Positions 21,727 to 33,699 of a DNA stretch of 64,000 nt are shown piece after piece (the stretch's first letter is position 1; every line of letters begins with the position of its first letter). The notes below the pieces were generated by a model, which was not told the origin of the DNA, did not search any database, and saw nothing but the letters and a program-made list of their open reading frames with translations. The DNA lies in NCBI GenBank assembly GCA_030374805.1, contig JARGSG010000218.1, positions 372,001 through 436,000 on the forward strand, written 5' to 3'. The translations under genes and the position numbers were made by a program. This stretch comes from Gracilaria gracilis (lineage: Eukaryota; Rhodophyta; Florideophyceae; Gracilariales; Gracilariaceae).

Positions 21727-24700
21727 CTATAGAACGATTCTAGATTCCCTAAGTTTAACGAATTCCATAAAAGTTTGTTGCGACGACGCAGAGTTTTGAA
21801 TGCTTTCCAATCGTTCAATAATATTATTAACTTGAGAGGAGAACTTATTCGAAATATTCACATTAACTGGTGCAGCAAGAATAATTCTTTCCAAGCATGG
21901 TGATCTTGAAAAAGCAACGTACAAAGCCCCCCATGCAGAACGTTTCTCTGGGATCGATGATTGAATATGGTAATGTTAATGATTGGCTTTTGCGCATGGT
22001 TATAGCATGAGCTGGAACGATCGGTAGTCCTTTAACACGACCAAACACTTGCGGCTGTATAAAAACCGTTTCTCATGAAGCTCTCTGTAGCTTCTCATTT
22101 TTGCCAGACGGTATTGCTTCAATAGATCCTCTATAAATATTTCCAAATCGAACCAGTACTGAAGGTACTGTACGGCTACCATTCACGCATCGCTCGATAA
22201 CGTCTTCTTTTGTTTCGTGTGGTTGCAGTTCATTCTCGTTTACATCAGAATGAATCATTCCGATTGAACCATTCGAAAGCCTTAACGAAGGAACAAATTG
22301 CTGCGGAGCATAATTAGCATGCCAGGGTATATCACAATTGATGTTGGAAGTTGAAATCTAGGGCTATTACGCGAGAGAGCAACGTCTTTCCCTTCTTTAA
22401 AAAAACGAACTGCTTCTTCTTTCCCCTTCTCAATAGATGCTACTCGAGTTAAAAGAGGTATGCTGTGAATATGAAACGTTCCAAGTATTGAACCGTTTCT
22501 AGAAATTGCAGCTCTATTCAATTCAAGTACGGTGCGGTTTCGAGAGGTTAAAATAGGTGCCGTGCACCAATTAGACGAATTTGCGTACAGAGTCTTGAAA
22601 TTGTTTCAATACCTCTTGTTTAGACATGCAGCCTCTTCCTGAGTTGATTTCGCTTTTTTCATTCGAAGCAGTAATTCATAGTAGTGGAGATCATCGCCTT
22701 GCCTGATTGATAGAGATAATGGTAAAAAGTAAACACCTGTGGTTAAATGTTTGACGATGTCATCGAAAATTGGAAGAATTTTGTCTTCTGATGTTAATAA
22801 ACCATGGGAGTTAACAACTGGGAGTTGAAATCCATCCCCGGTAATGATTAGTACTAGGCCTCCAAACCATACATGGCCGTAAGCTGGACGAACTTTCCGT
22901 GTGACAAGGTCTAGATATGCAATGAGCAATAAAGAGACCATTGAATATTTCTCGACAACAATCACTGAAACTCCAGAGAAGTCATATTGAAGTGTGGTGA
23001 GAACCTCTTCTGAAGGACAGTTCTGTAACTGCTTCAAAGAAATTGATGACGAACGAAGTCCATTATGAAATGTAAAGCCTCTAGAATTCCCTGCCGCCAC
23101 TCCAGAAGGCGCAAACACTGCAACTCGTCCAAGTCTGCCACAAAACGATTCTGGGTAGAATATTGTAGAATCACAGTTAGATGATTTGTAATTCAACGCA
23201 AACGTGATCTCTTTTCTTTGGGCAGTCCAAACAGGTTGTGCATCATATGGGATGCATTTTGACACAAATCTTTCCACTTGATCGCAAAGCTCCTACTAGG
23301 AAGACAAAGCTATGAGTTTTGAGCTAAAGTCTAGATTGATCAGTCAAAATCTGCAGGAAAGGTAGTTATCTGCATATTTTTGGTAATCTCTTTCAAAATT
23401 GGCGTAGCTACCAAATCTACCGCTTATACATAGAATGCTTACAGCTGTTTCAAAAACAGGTTTATTGAGCAGCATTTTCACCTTTACAAATGCGCCGTGT
23501 CACACGGCGCATTTTGTTGCCTTTCTGGACAGATCAGCTGTTTGGATCATTCCACTGCCAACAAATAAAATTATTAAGAAAAAAAACGTCCATAGTTCCC
23601 CCATTCTGGATCTTCAACCATGCTGACTCCTAGAATTGCTTTTCTTCTTAACAACCTTCTACAATGTTTTTCTACCCTTTTTACCAATTATTTGGTACTG
23701 TCAATTATAGGTTATCTGTAAAACCGATGTCAAAATGTTTTTTACTACCGATTTGTAAACTTTGGTTTAGTGCCTATCTGGTTTTAAAGAGATCAAGTTA
23801 TTGTCCTAAACTACCATACCTTGAATAAGACAGTACAGAACGCTCCAGTAAACGTAGTTCTTAGAAGTGGCTATTTTTTGACTTCTTTGACTGATTTCTG
23901 CCGAAAACGCTTGACTATATGACTTCCAACCATGTAAATAAGTAGTCAAAAAATACGACCCTGACTAAACCACAAACATCTCTTTTATTTATATTTCAAA
24001 AGACTTCTCTCAATTACAAGTTTTAACCAAACATGTTATACATTCCAAAATCTAAGAACTGAATAAAAATCTCATCTATTTATCCAAGAGCTTTGCGACC
24101 ATTTCTTACGAGAAGCTTGCTTCTCGAAGCTCTGATTCAATAACCATGATTTCCCGCAACCGCCTGGAGCGTTAGTGAGAAAAGGATGATTTTCTAGACA
24201 CATAGATTTCAAGTCGTCTGGGACTAATGAAGGTTCAGGAAAGTAGTATATGTAGAGGTACGACAGCACTCAATCGAGCCATACTTTTTGATCCCCAGAT
24301 CTAGCTTGAGAAACTAAATGATTTTTGAAATCAAAGACCTCTTCTTCATCAATGTAGGGATAAGAAACAGATTTTTGTTCGGATTCGTGTTCACTCCCTC
24401 TTTCGGATAAACTATTTCTTTCTTCATAATTTATATTCTGTTTTCGAGATCTGGAGAGGTTTCGTAAGTTTTCTTCAGCCATCTTGAGTCCAACTGTTCG
24501 ACAGTCTTTCAAGTATGATCCGAAGTAATGGAGTTGTAGTTCTTCTGTTGCACGCATTTGGAATGAACTCTTTCTTTTCCCATTCCATTCTTTCGATACA
24601 GCTAAACGCTGTTCCGAACTGTCTGTATAGAGCAATTCGGGTGGAAGGCCCATGACAGAATTGTAAGTGTGCCCTAGATTGTTCTCATCATCACTTTCAA

Positions 24701-27700
24701 ACACTTCGTTCATATTGTCACCCGATGTCAAACTTTCAAAGTCTTCTTCATTTCGCCGTTTTCGCTTTAAAAATATAGGAGGTGGCCGTGATAAAGCGGA
24801 TAAGAGTTCATGACTGTTAGACACAAATTGAGTTAAAACGGGGTACTCTTTTGCCTCTAAGAGTTCCTTCAATCTTTGTGTAAGTGTCTTGCCGGACAAA
24901 AGGTCATCACAAGATCTAAATGAGATGTGCAAGATTAGGGCTGCCGCGGCAAATTTTGGAGATTCATCATTTGCAACACCCTTTGAAGGAACATTAAGCA
25001 TGTGCCTAACAAGTATCTCAGAATTTGCTGTTTGTCTCTTCTCTACAATTTGCCTCTGTGGTGCGTGGTATTGACCCATGATATATGGATCGACTTCTGA
25101 AGGATCCAATAATATCAAATTCTTGTCATAGTTGACTCGAGATGGCGCCAATTTTCGTACATTAAACGATTGAAGGAACTCACATGCTGATAAATGCGTA
25201 AGAGATTGTGGTCGACGGATATAATTCTGAAGAAAGACATCGCTCACTATTTGGTTCCGCATTCCTTCTCTTCTTGTACATAGACTTTTGCTGTTATGAA
25301 CAGCAGCGTTATGATCGGCATCCAGCTGTGGAGGAATATCCGTTACTCTTTTTGATAAGTCAAACTCAAATTCTTGATTTCTCTTCTGTTCGGGTGATAA
25401 GGCTACATGATAGAAAAGTAAAAAGCTTGTGTTGATATTATGTACATGTGCAGAAGCAAAGGTTAATGAATTGCCAAGAAGATAATCAACTGTTTCCTGG
25501 GCACCTACAGGTTTTGAGCCAGCCGAATGACGGGTAATAGCTCCCAGTAGTTTTCTATCGTCTGTTCCGTTCTTCAATTGGCTTATTTTCCGCAAGCAGT
25601 TGCTGTCAAATAGTGAAGCCTTCTCCGCCTTCACAGTGTAGCTGCAGACATACATAGATTCCGGTATAGAGCTACATGATACAACGGTGACATCGGTGTT
25701 TGAATGACTCATAGTCATCAACATAGGATGGGTTGAGTTGACGTATGGTGATGAAAAAGGGGCAAGAGAAATTAGTCGTTTCTCTCCAGAATTTGTGGCC
25801 CCGTATGCAATACCTCCTCGCTTTTGTCGACAGAAGGGAAACGAGAAACGACAAGACTCGCTAGCTCCGAGACAATAGTTGTTGCACTTATGGAACTGTG
25901 TGGCAAGGAACATATCTCTTAGCTCTCTGTTGCTCTCCGTAGTGCCATTGAAAGCCAATTCATTAGATCGACAGGAGAGAACCTCATACCTTTCAGCCGA
26001 AGAAAGCCGATTAACTGCTGCAATTCCTCCTACGGAGAGCGGAAAATGTTCGGAAGGGGGCAAGCGTTGATTCGGTGGTGGAACTGTAGAACAGGACGTG
26101 TTAATGTCGTCTGGGAGAATAGCAGTGCAAAATCTTTCTATGAATTCCACGACTGCAACCGGATCAGCCTTTTCAGATCTAGAAATGTCAGGAAATTTGC
26201 TTTCCAACCATATCAGCAGGTGTAAATGTGGGGAATACCGAGTCTGCTGCTCAATTATCCCCAGATATACCACGACTATTCCAAACGGTTTTGTGTTTCC
26301 GAGAAGAAAATGGTCGAATAGCGATTGTACTCGTCTATGGAATATGGTGACAGCAGCAACTGGATTAGAAGCAAGAATATCAGCTCGTTCCATAGCAGTC
26401 AATTCCTTTGCTTCTTGAAGGATAAAGTAATATTTTGCCTGGCAGTAAACATGGGGGTCAGTCAAATCTGCTGCACTCATGGTCAAAAATATTTGACACG
26501 GTCCAAACTGTGTGAGATATGCCGATGCTTTTCTTCGGAATGAAGCCCAGAAAGCGGGAGAGCCCCTTAGAGTCTCAAAAGAAGCGTTCAAAACTCCAGA
26601 ACGAAGCAGTGAGTCCACTCGTTTCGCTACGACTGAGTTGGGCACGGAGGACGAAAGAAGATCCCTGACTTCTACAATTGCTTGAGTGGAAGCGTTTCGT
26701 AAAGGTGCATGAGTGCATAGGCCAGATATAACTTTTTGTCTTAGAACTGAGTACACAAAAAATATGAACTCCAAGTGATTGGGAAAGCGTGAACAGTGAA
26801 CAGAGAGAGCGATTTTGACCCATGTCCCAAGACTGCATCCAACTGTCGACGGACATCCTTTCCCGTAAGGAAAGAGAACTGGAAAGTAACATTCTAGATT
26901 TTCTGCGGCATCAAATGAAGGAAGAATTTGCTTTTGGCGGTGAGCAAGAGGACTCAACATGTACCGTATAAGCATTTGTGCGTAAAACGGATTTGCACTG
27001 TCATCTATACCAGTAACCGATACACGAGAAATTTCATTAATAGTATCAACATCAATTGGACCTTGCTGACCTCTTTGGTCTTCGTCTTCTTTTTGCGAAT
27101 TAAAGTATGTTCTTCTCTCAGAGAAAAGTGGGTGTATTTCTCCTTCGTAACCTTCTTGCCTTTCGTTGCCTACGGTTGTCGAGCACCTTTTTGTTGGTGA
27201 ACGCATGCTATCGATTTCTTGGAAGACTCCCTCGTCCAGTTCAATTTCTTTGTAAAGCGAGTTGTGCTCACGAAACATAGCAAAGCATTTCGAATACGAT
27301 CTGAGTCTTTTTCAATTGACTGATGCTTTCCAAGTAGAATCTTGAAAACAATGCTCGGCCGACGCGGAAGCTTCCGTGCTAAATCTCCCACTGGGTTAGA
27401 AAACGAGACAGGTGCGCCCTTGCAAGCATGCTGTCCAAACCCACCCAGGGCTCGATATACGTAAATGGAAGGTAAACGAAGGCGAATAAGCTGTCTCTCG
27501 TACTTTGAAAGCACCCAAAGAACATGAGGTACAACATGCAGAAAAGGCCATCCGTTCTTCAATGCGCTTAGAGGGACTTTTTCATGTCGAAGAGACCCAT
27601 AACAAGAAGAACACACATACATAACATCCTGATTTCTATAATCGAGAAAGATCTGTTTTTCCATTATCTGACTCCATTTCAACCATAAGTTCTCTTCTGG

Positions 27701-28290
27701 ACTTCTGCAAGATCTCTCTAGGTTTTGACGCCCACAAACTCTGCAGACAACATAGTGTTCTGGTTCCACGAGGTTCTTGTGATCTACCAAGTCTTCTTGG
27801 ATCTGTTCCCGTATCATTCGCATGCAATTAGAAATGGCTTTATTTACCGGTAAAGAATTGTTGGATGGTTTTCTGGAATGGACGATGTTCCTCAGAGACT
27901 CTTCTCGAATCCAGATCTCCGATGTTTGTGAAGGACCATCACCAAATACTTTTCTTGTGCCTGAATGATTGTATTTAAATTTCTTTCTCTGGTTCCGAGA
28001 GTTGTCTGCATTTTTGGCTCGGTCTCGCGTTCGCTAAGACCTTTTCCGCAAGGCTGAACTACTTCCATTTGAGATCATTTCTAGCGTTTCGAACAGCTTA
28101 TTACAGGTCTATTGGAAAATCTTAGTAGTAGTGTAAGGGAAAGCCAAAAGATATGGGAGCGAAGAAGAAGCTCTTTAACTCTTTCGGATGTGATCTTCAT
28201 ATTATGACAAGAAAAATTGCCGGTTGTGTAGGACTCAAGCTCAAGGGCACACTGTACTGAGCAAAAATTTCTTCGGTCTTGTACTGACAA
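21727..28290 (-). pseudogene. Helitron Rep/helicase protein (zinc region, HUH nuclease, PIF1 helicase)
   Basis: Segments in order on the minus strand. 28290-28081 and 27823-27170: N-terminal region with CRVCGR...CSSC zinc ligands and the DUF6570-like run VPLSALKNGWPFLHVVPHVL. 27278-24270 (about 1000 aa open): Helitron_like_N, with the HUH motif SPHLHLLIWLE near residue 351 and the tyrosine motif YVCSYTVKAEK near residue 546. 24269-24137: helicase Walker A, NAPGGCGKSWLLNQ. H1 is inserted here. 23281-22606: VFAPSGVAAGNSRG (motif Ia), VIVVEKYSMV in place of the usual VDEISMV (motif II), and TGDGFQLPVV (motif III). 22521-21727: PGMLIMLRSN, AITMRKSQSLTL and ALYVAFSRSPCLERI (motifs V/VI). Several frameshifts, the altered DE box and the H1 insertion make it inactive. 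It would otherwise drive rolling-circle transposition. Confidence 0.88.
23282..24135 (+). mobile_element. Non-autonomous Helitron H1 (854 bp) inside the Helitron helicase
   Basis: Starts TCGCAAAGCTCC after A23281 and ends CTGA (24132-24135) before T24136. A perfect 8-bp-stem hairpin (CGAGAAGC/GCTTCTCG, 2-nt loop) lies 7 bp before the end. An internal palindrome AATGCGCCGTG-TCA-CACGGCGCATT is at 23489-23513. Cutting it out at the A/T point joins GKSWLLNQ directly to VERFVSKC in frame on the minus strand, confirming both ends. No coding capacity. Confidence 0.92.
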
Positions 28291-28299
28291 AAGTTTATC

Positions 28300-30270
28300 A
28301 CCTCAATTAAATCAATACCAAGATTTGATGGCTCGGTTCATGTCTGTTGGATCTTGAAAACATCCGTATGTTGCAGAAGGGGGCCATAAAATTATTAAAT
28401 ATATATATCAGGTGAAAGCATCCTGCAAGCAAAGGATCAGTTAAAGATGGCCCATCTCATCCAGGGGAACCAAAGTTTCACACCACAAATCCTTGTTGTC
28501 AATCAAATCACTTTACTGAATTTCATGAAAGAAAATGAAAGTGATTTGAAGTATAAGGAGGGATGGAAGCGAATTTGGTATATAGTAGATCTACTAATCT
28601 GAACGGTTGAGAGAAGAAAACAAAGTCATTAAGTGATAGAGCTATGATGCATATTTCTTGTTTCATGGGGATGTAGCCCCTACACTAAACATACTAATGC
28701 GCGTGAAGCTGAAGGGGTGTTACAGTGTGTTGTTAGTATGGTATGGAAGTCTTGACGGAGTACGGGAGACGCGTGCGCAGAGGAGTACACGTCGACGCTG
28801 TCGCTTTTCAGGCGAGTTCAGGGACAAAAGTGATCCCTCCCGTCTGGCCTCTCCCTTCTTAGAGAGTCCAGGCGGGCTCTCGTTTACTTAGGCCTTTCCG
28901 TCTCTGTCCAGCGCAGCGCAGCGATCTCTCCGTCGCCCGAGCTGCCCGCGAGCGGCGGCAGCAGCGCGGCTAACGAGAGAAGCGCTTGCGCTGGACACGT
29001 GCGAGACGATAGCACAAAGCACACTCCCCCCACTCGCTCCAGACGGTATGCCTTCGTCGCAGTGTATCAAGGAGCGAAACAGACAAACTGTAGGAGAGCG
29101 ATAGTGTTTTGCTGTAGAAATTAAAGCGTCAAACAAGCGGAGGATGAAACACGAGCGCCAAACAGGCAGAAGGTGAAACGCGACTTAACGATGGGGCTTC
29201 CACGACGGCCGTAAGCGAGTAAACCGCTCTTTGCATCATGCCCCCAAAACCGTAAACAAGAGCAAAAGTAGAACTGATCGTTATGTGCCAAAGAAGGCTT
29301 AAAGCGTGGGGAGGGTATCGATTATTCCCAAAGACAGCGCAAACAAAACCGAATAACTGAAACGGCCAGATGGAACAGCCGGCACGGCGCGTTGGGGACG
29401 GTAGTCAAAACAGCACCAAAACTTCCAGCGGTGGTACAAAACCAGAGCGACCGGCGGCGATCCACGATTTCGAACTGTAACCGGTGTCTTCAACGCAGAC
29501 CCCCAGCATTGGAAAGCAGGTGGCGTTTCAAATCTTACACGCACCGGTGCAAAGACTTTACATTTTCAGAGAAAAAGCATAACCGGCATCTAAATAATTA
29601 CATTTTGCTTTACGTCCTTCGTTTTGTTCTCTGATAAACATTTCTGTAAAGAGTATAAGTTTTTCCCATGGGCGGGTGGAACTAAAACTTTTTGCTTTTA
29701 CGTAATCCTAGATGAAATGCCTTTCAAAAGAAAATATGGAAATACCACGAAAATGTCTCAGATACTTATTACTTGGATATCAAATTTCGATTCTTTGCCA
29801 AGTTCCTTCGAAAATTGCACATTTGAAAGAGCATAAGTTTGAATCTCAAATACCTGAAGACATCTTCTACAGTCTGTAACGTTGCAGTACGTTTTGCTCT
29901 ACAAACTTATGTAGGAATGGGACAGAAATCAGAAGATCCTGTAAAGCATTGAACCTACAAATTTTGAGGAAGGACGCAGTTCCCATAAAGAACAAATTCT
30001 AAACCATGGTATGGTTTCAAAACTTTATTATTATATATGGTATAGGTAACTATATTGGAAAAGAGATCACATAGTGATGGAGCTTAGAAGTTTTTTGTAA
30101 GTAGTAGATGTTGTGTGAAGTTCCCAACTTCTTTTTTCCTATGCACTTTAAGGCATATAATTATATGTTATCTTATATGAGAAGTGTGATTTTTCAAATT
30201 CAATGCGGAATCACGCTGCAGTTCATATACATAGTTTCTATCGTATAGTAGAATTGCATCACTTCAAAAT
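28300..30270. other. Intergenic; GC-rich patch 28740-29560, no supported gene
   Basis: Only short frames without recognisable domains. The patch from about 28740 to 29560 is GC-richer than its AT-rich surroundings and may be an unrecognised insertion, but I found no paired terminal repeats. Confidence 0.4.
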
Positions 30271-30495
30271 TTACGCCATTATCATCTTTATAGAAAGCTT
30301 GAAATCATTCGTGAATGCTGCGAATGTTGCCGGATTGTCGCCTAAAGAGCCGTCCTTGTAGAAAAGTATGTAGTTAGCCGGAAGAGGTATCAAAACTCTA
30401 CACTGTAGCTCAAAAATATCGAGCCCGACTGTATACTGGCTGTTAGAAGAACGTTGACAAACCCTACTCGTTACTGTCGAAAGGGCAAAAGACAC
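30271..30495 (-). CDS. Small unidentified ORF, divergent from ORF1-C
   Basis: A 74-codon open frame starts 41 bp from the first base of the ORF1-C frame, on the opposite strand. Its run CRVLIPLPANYILFYKDGS resembles in pattern the ORF1 C-terminal segment (ARIPLPILV...NIVFKDGS in copy B). It could be a displaced ORF1 C-terminal piece or a third gene of the element. Similarity is by eye only. Confidence 0.25.
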   Translation of the reverse strand: MSFALSTVTSRVCQRSSNSQYTVGLDIFELQCRVLIPLPANYILFYKDGSLGDNPATFAAFTNDFKLSIKMIMA

Positions 30496-30536
30496 ATTTC
30501 ATTCTCGTAGGCCCTTCGCTTCCAACATCAGACGCT

Positions 30537-31100
30537 GTGCTGCCCTCGTGGCTTTCGAAGAATTCTCCGGCAGTCCCACTTCTTAGGTCCAAATGTGAGA
30601 AAGCAGAACTGAAAGGAAGTGAGAATGCGCGAGCCGTATGGGAGTCAGAGCCAGTGTTCCGGGATCATAAGCTCACAAACTTTCGAGCATGCTTCTCAAA
30701 CATGAAAAGGGCCTTCTTTTCTGCATATCAGAATGGTATGCGTATGAAAAGCTATTATCGCCATGAGCAAATATCTAATTTTTTTGAAAGTCAATGAAGA
30801 TCTCTTACTAATTCGCAGATTTAGCAACGAAGACAAAAGTACACCGAAGAAACCTATGAAACTGATCTCTTTCGACGTTGATGGATCCCACGATGACGGA
30901 AGTTTTCTTTATCTGAGTTTGGAGGAGAACTAGTTATGTATTGCACAGTGTTCCAACTAGCATACATGATCTCCATTTGGAAAGAACCTGCTGGGATGGC
31001 AAATCTAGTAGGTGGCTATTTTACTACATTCTGGTGTCAGTCCAGGACAATTTTCTATTCAAATTGAACACGGTGGCGAGTTCTTGTCACTTACGGTAAA
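30537..31100 (+). pseudogene. ORF1-C, N-terminal half; split by insertion of copy T2/E
   Basis: The N-terminal domain is present from about 30555 (SPAVPLLRSKCEKAELKGSE, VFRDHKLTNFRACFSNMK). The phase-1 donor at 30735|GTATGC and acceptor ATTCGCAG at 30818 mark the family intron, here 83 nt. The second exon has an early stop but shows WKEPAGMA near 30985 and SGVSPGQFSIQIEHGGEFLSL near 31035-31090 before ending abruptly at the terminus of the inserted element. The missing C-terminal half lies at about 38090-38410. Confidence 0.7.
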
Positions 31101-31306
31101 GTAAGGCAAATATGGGAAAGACCAGAACAAAAAGAACCTTTGGCTCATTGTTTGCCAGTTACAAAAATGTTTTCTGTTCTGTACCCAGTGTGTTGCGGAT
31201 GCCGTACAAGTAGAAAACGGATCTCGAATGTTGATGTAGTATTGAAGAGAATATTTACGTTTTTTATTGCTTACAAATGATATCATAATAACAAAGCAAG
31301 AAAGGT

Positions 31307-32220
31307 TCAAATTTTATATATCTTCTCACCATTAAAAATAGCAACTTGAACAATATTAGCAACAGCATGAAAGCATGTTGAATGTAGAGCACGCTTGTGA
31401 CGAAAGTTTCTTTTCAGTATCTCATATTGCTTCAAACAGTGATGTATGTTCTCGTGTGTGGCTCGTATAGATTGATGAAGTGTTTTGTGGTTATCATCAA
31501 CTCTTTCGTTAGTTAGACAGGCACTATCTTCATATCCGGCATCGGTCAAAACAAGTTCATTTGCTTGCAAATTTCTCTTTAGATCCCGACGAAAAATATT
31601 AATATCAGGGTAGATTCCACATGGAAAACCACCATTGATCCATACAATATATAACCATTATGAATACTGATGCCAGTTTCGTATCGTAATCCAGCTCTAT
31701 GCAACTTATGCGAGTACCAGTTTGATGAAAACGGTTTTGGTTCTGCAATCGGACAATCCGTACCATCAACTGACATATAGCAAGATTGGACGGAAGCTTG
31801 AGAAAACCGAGATTCTAGGAATATCTAAATAATAATACATGTCAGATTAAAAAATAAAATAAAATAGTAAACAAAGGTCAAGTAACGTACTGCTCTTATG
31901 CTTCGTAAAAGATAAACGAATTTCCAGCACCATTTTCTAAACGTCTTTGCATCTACTCTGCAAAGAGAAGCATTGACATGTTTGGTTGAATATTGCGGAA
32001 GAAACAGGAGACTCCATAACAAGTGCTTGGGTTTTGATTTAGAACAAAGCTGTGAGCGAAGTTTATTCCACAACGTCGCACATGTTCGCAAGCTAACGCC
32101 GAAAGTTGACCGAAACCTCGAACTGTAGACTGTAGAGTTTGGTTTACGAACATGCTTCAATATTCCGATGCTTGCACCTCGGAAGGTGTTGACGGTCGCT
32201 GCTTTGATTCTCGACGCCAT
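31307..32220 (-). pseudogene. DDE transposase T2 (one frameshift)
   Basis: Exon 1 is 32220-31891; the intron 31825-31890 (66 nt, GTACGT...TTTAG) is in phase 0 at the same position as in T1. Exon 2 carries MSVDGTDCPIAEPKPF (first Asp) and GLRYETGIS. A frameshift near 31645-31660 then moves the frame to GGFPCGIYPDINIF, LTDAGYED (second Asp) and THENIHHCLKQYEIL (Glu). N-terminal FRSTFGVSLRTCATLW and KTFRKWCWKFV match T1 and T3. All catalytic residues remain, but the shift would stop translation after the first third of exon 2. Confidence 0.82.
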
Positions 32221-32750
32221 GACGGGCGGGTGAGGCTTCGGAGAAAAGCTTGAATCTCAGGCTGCATCTCAGTGACCTATAACGCAATCATGTGTAACAA
32301 TCTTGGCACTATATATTATTTCATAAGGCTCCAATGAAACATTCCTAGTTACATCTGTATGGCTAGCAAAAAATTGAATTAGTGCGCCTTATGAGGTGCT
32401 TGCATGTCAATTGCAATCAAAGAATCAAAGCCAGTGTAGGGTTAAAAGGCAACAACAAATAAGTGATTGGGGACCATTCCCACAGGTTTTGTACTACCTT
32501 AGGAAAATGACGTCGGCTTGTACGTTGCAGCATGTCAGTAGAAAGTTGTTGAATGTCACGATGTGACAGTGTGCTCAGCCTCGTGGTCCACCAGCTTGGA
32601 AGAACGGGAAATGGCACATTCTACAAAATGAGTATTTTGATACTCTTGTTATTACTGAACTGTAAATGTTGCTCGGTTTCTAAAGAACCCAAGCGCCATG
32701 TGCTACAGCAGAAATATCAATTAAGAGAGCGTTTTACATTCTGAAAGTGT

Positions 32751-33642
32751 CTAAACTAACTCGAACTCATTGGATTCCATTTTTATCGCGTAGTCTTCCA
32801 CTGCAGCCCTCAAGTCAACGTATGCAATCCGCTCCAAACCATCCTTCCTGCCGAGATTGTACCTGCGATCGATATGCGTTTCTACTTTAAATGGTAGTAA
32901 AATTCGAGCCGTCGATTCTACAGTATCTGTAGCCTGCTTTGTTTTCTGTTTAAGAGCAGATTCAAATCTAAGTATTTTCGGGTGATACACTTCCAACCTT
33001 TCTTCATTTACTCCCGTATGTATCCATTTTTTATGAAGTGTTTGTACATGAAGAAGGGCAATCGGCCAGGAAACGACAACTTCCAGATGCCGTCCCCCTT
33101 TTGCAACAGAAACTGAAAAATCCCTTGAATCAACTCCACTAGGTAACAGGATTGCCATAGAAAGTCGCTTTGTCAATGTTTGGGCCTCCGTCCACTCCGA
33201 GATGAGGTAAAGGGGACTAAAAGAGTTCTTTGCGGAAAGCACTTCTTCTACCTCAGAACAGTTACCAACTGAATGCTCTTCAATTAAATCGTCATCACAA
33301 GTATTCATTAAAGACCGCGTAGTAGGAACATCATCGGGATCAGTGCACCTACGGTTGAGACCTAAGTCATGTACATCTTCATGGTCATCTTGGTTTAAAC
33401 AGTCAGTGGTTCCACTTCTCTACGACAAATAGAGAACCAAACGTACCGTCGTCCTCTTCCTTCAGTTGTTTTCGTATTCTGTACAATCGGGACCGAAATG
33501 TCGGCAGTTCGAATTGCTGGAACACCGTTTCACTCTCCCAGACATCTGATGGGGTTTGGTCTTCGGTCATCTTCCCGGCTCTAATTTTCTTTATTAAAAG
33601 CTTCACTGCTGGGCTGTTGCGATGGAGCTTGGACGATACCAT
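32751..33642 (-). CDS. ORF1-D of the two-gene TIR family (intact, one intron)
   Basis: Exon 1 is 33642-33447 and exon 2 is 33388-32751. The 58-nt phase-1 intron (33389-33446) has GTACGT, an ACTGAC branch-like site and ACCAAG; other acceptors tested break the frame. The product is about 277 aa. The N-terminal domain has SPAVKLLIKKIRAGKMTEDQ and QFELPTFRSRLYRIRKQL. An acidic linker follows (CDDDLIEEHS). The C-terminal domain has PLYLISEWTEAQTLTKRLSM, ILLPSGVDSRDFSVSV, LEVVVSWP, LHKKWIHTG, YHPKILRFESALKQ and RILLPFKVETH. A TATA-like motif is near 33750. Its transposase partner T3 is damaged, so ORF1 has outlasted it, or it acts in trans. Confidence 0.8.
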
Positions 33643-33699
33643 TACCACTCACCAAAATGTTGAAACCAAACCCTCTCCTTCTCGTTGAAAGCTGTTTGC

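Larger units (their letters stand above)
21663..28290 (-). mobile_element. Autonomous-type Helitron (3' end at 21663; 5' end not located)
   Basis: The minus-strand Rep-helicase gene ends just before a terminus resembling that of H1-H3: on the minus strand GGAGCTTTGCGATCC... then CTGA, complement of 21663-21666, next to A/T. This makes 21663 the likely 3' end and suggests that H1-H3 are its non-autonomous derivatives. The 5' TC end should lie beyond 28290, but I could not find the shared 5' motif there. The boundary given is the start of the first coding-like frame. Confidence 0.6.

Noticed and set aside
20640..24135. Two 850-bp inverted copies flanking a helicase fragment look like giant terminal inverted repeats of one element
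   Set aside because: Each copy independently has Helitron ends (A|TC...CTGA|T), and removing H1 alone restores the helicase frame, so they are two separate insertions in opposite orientation.
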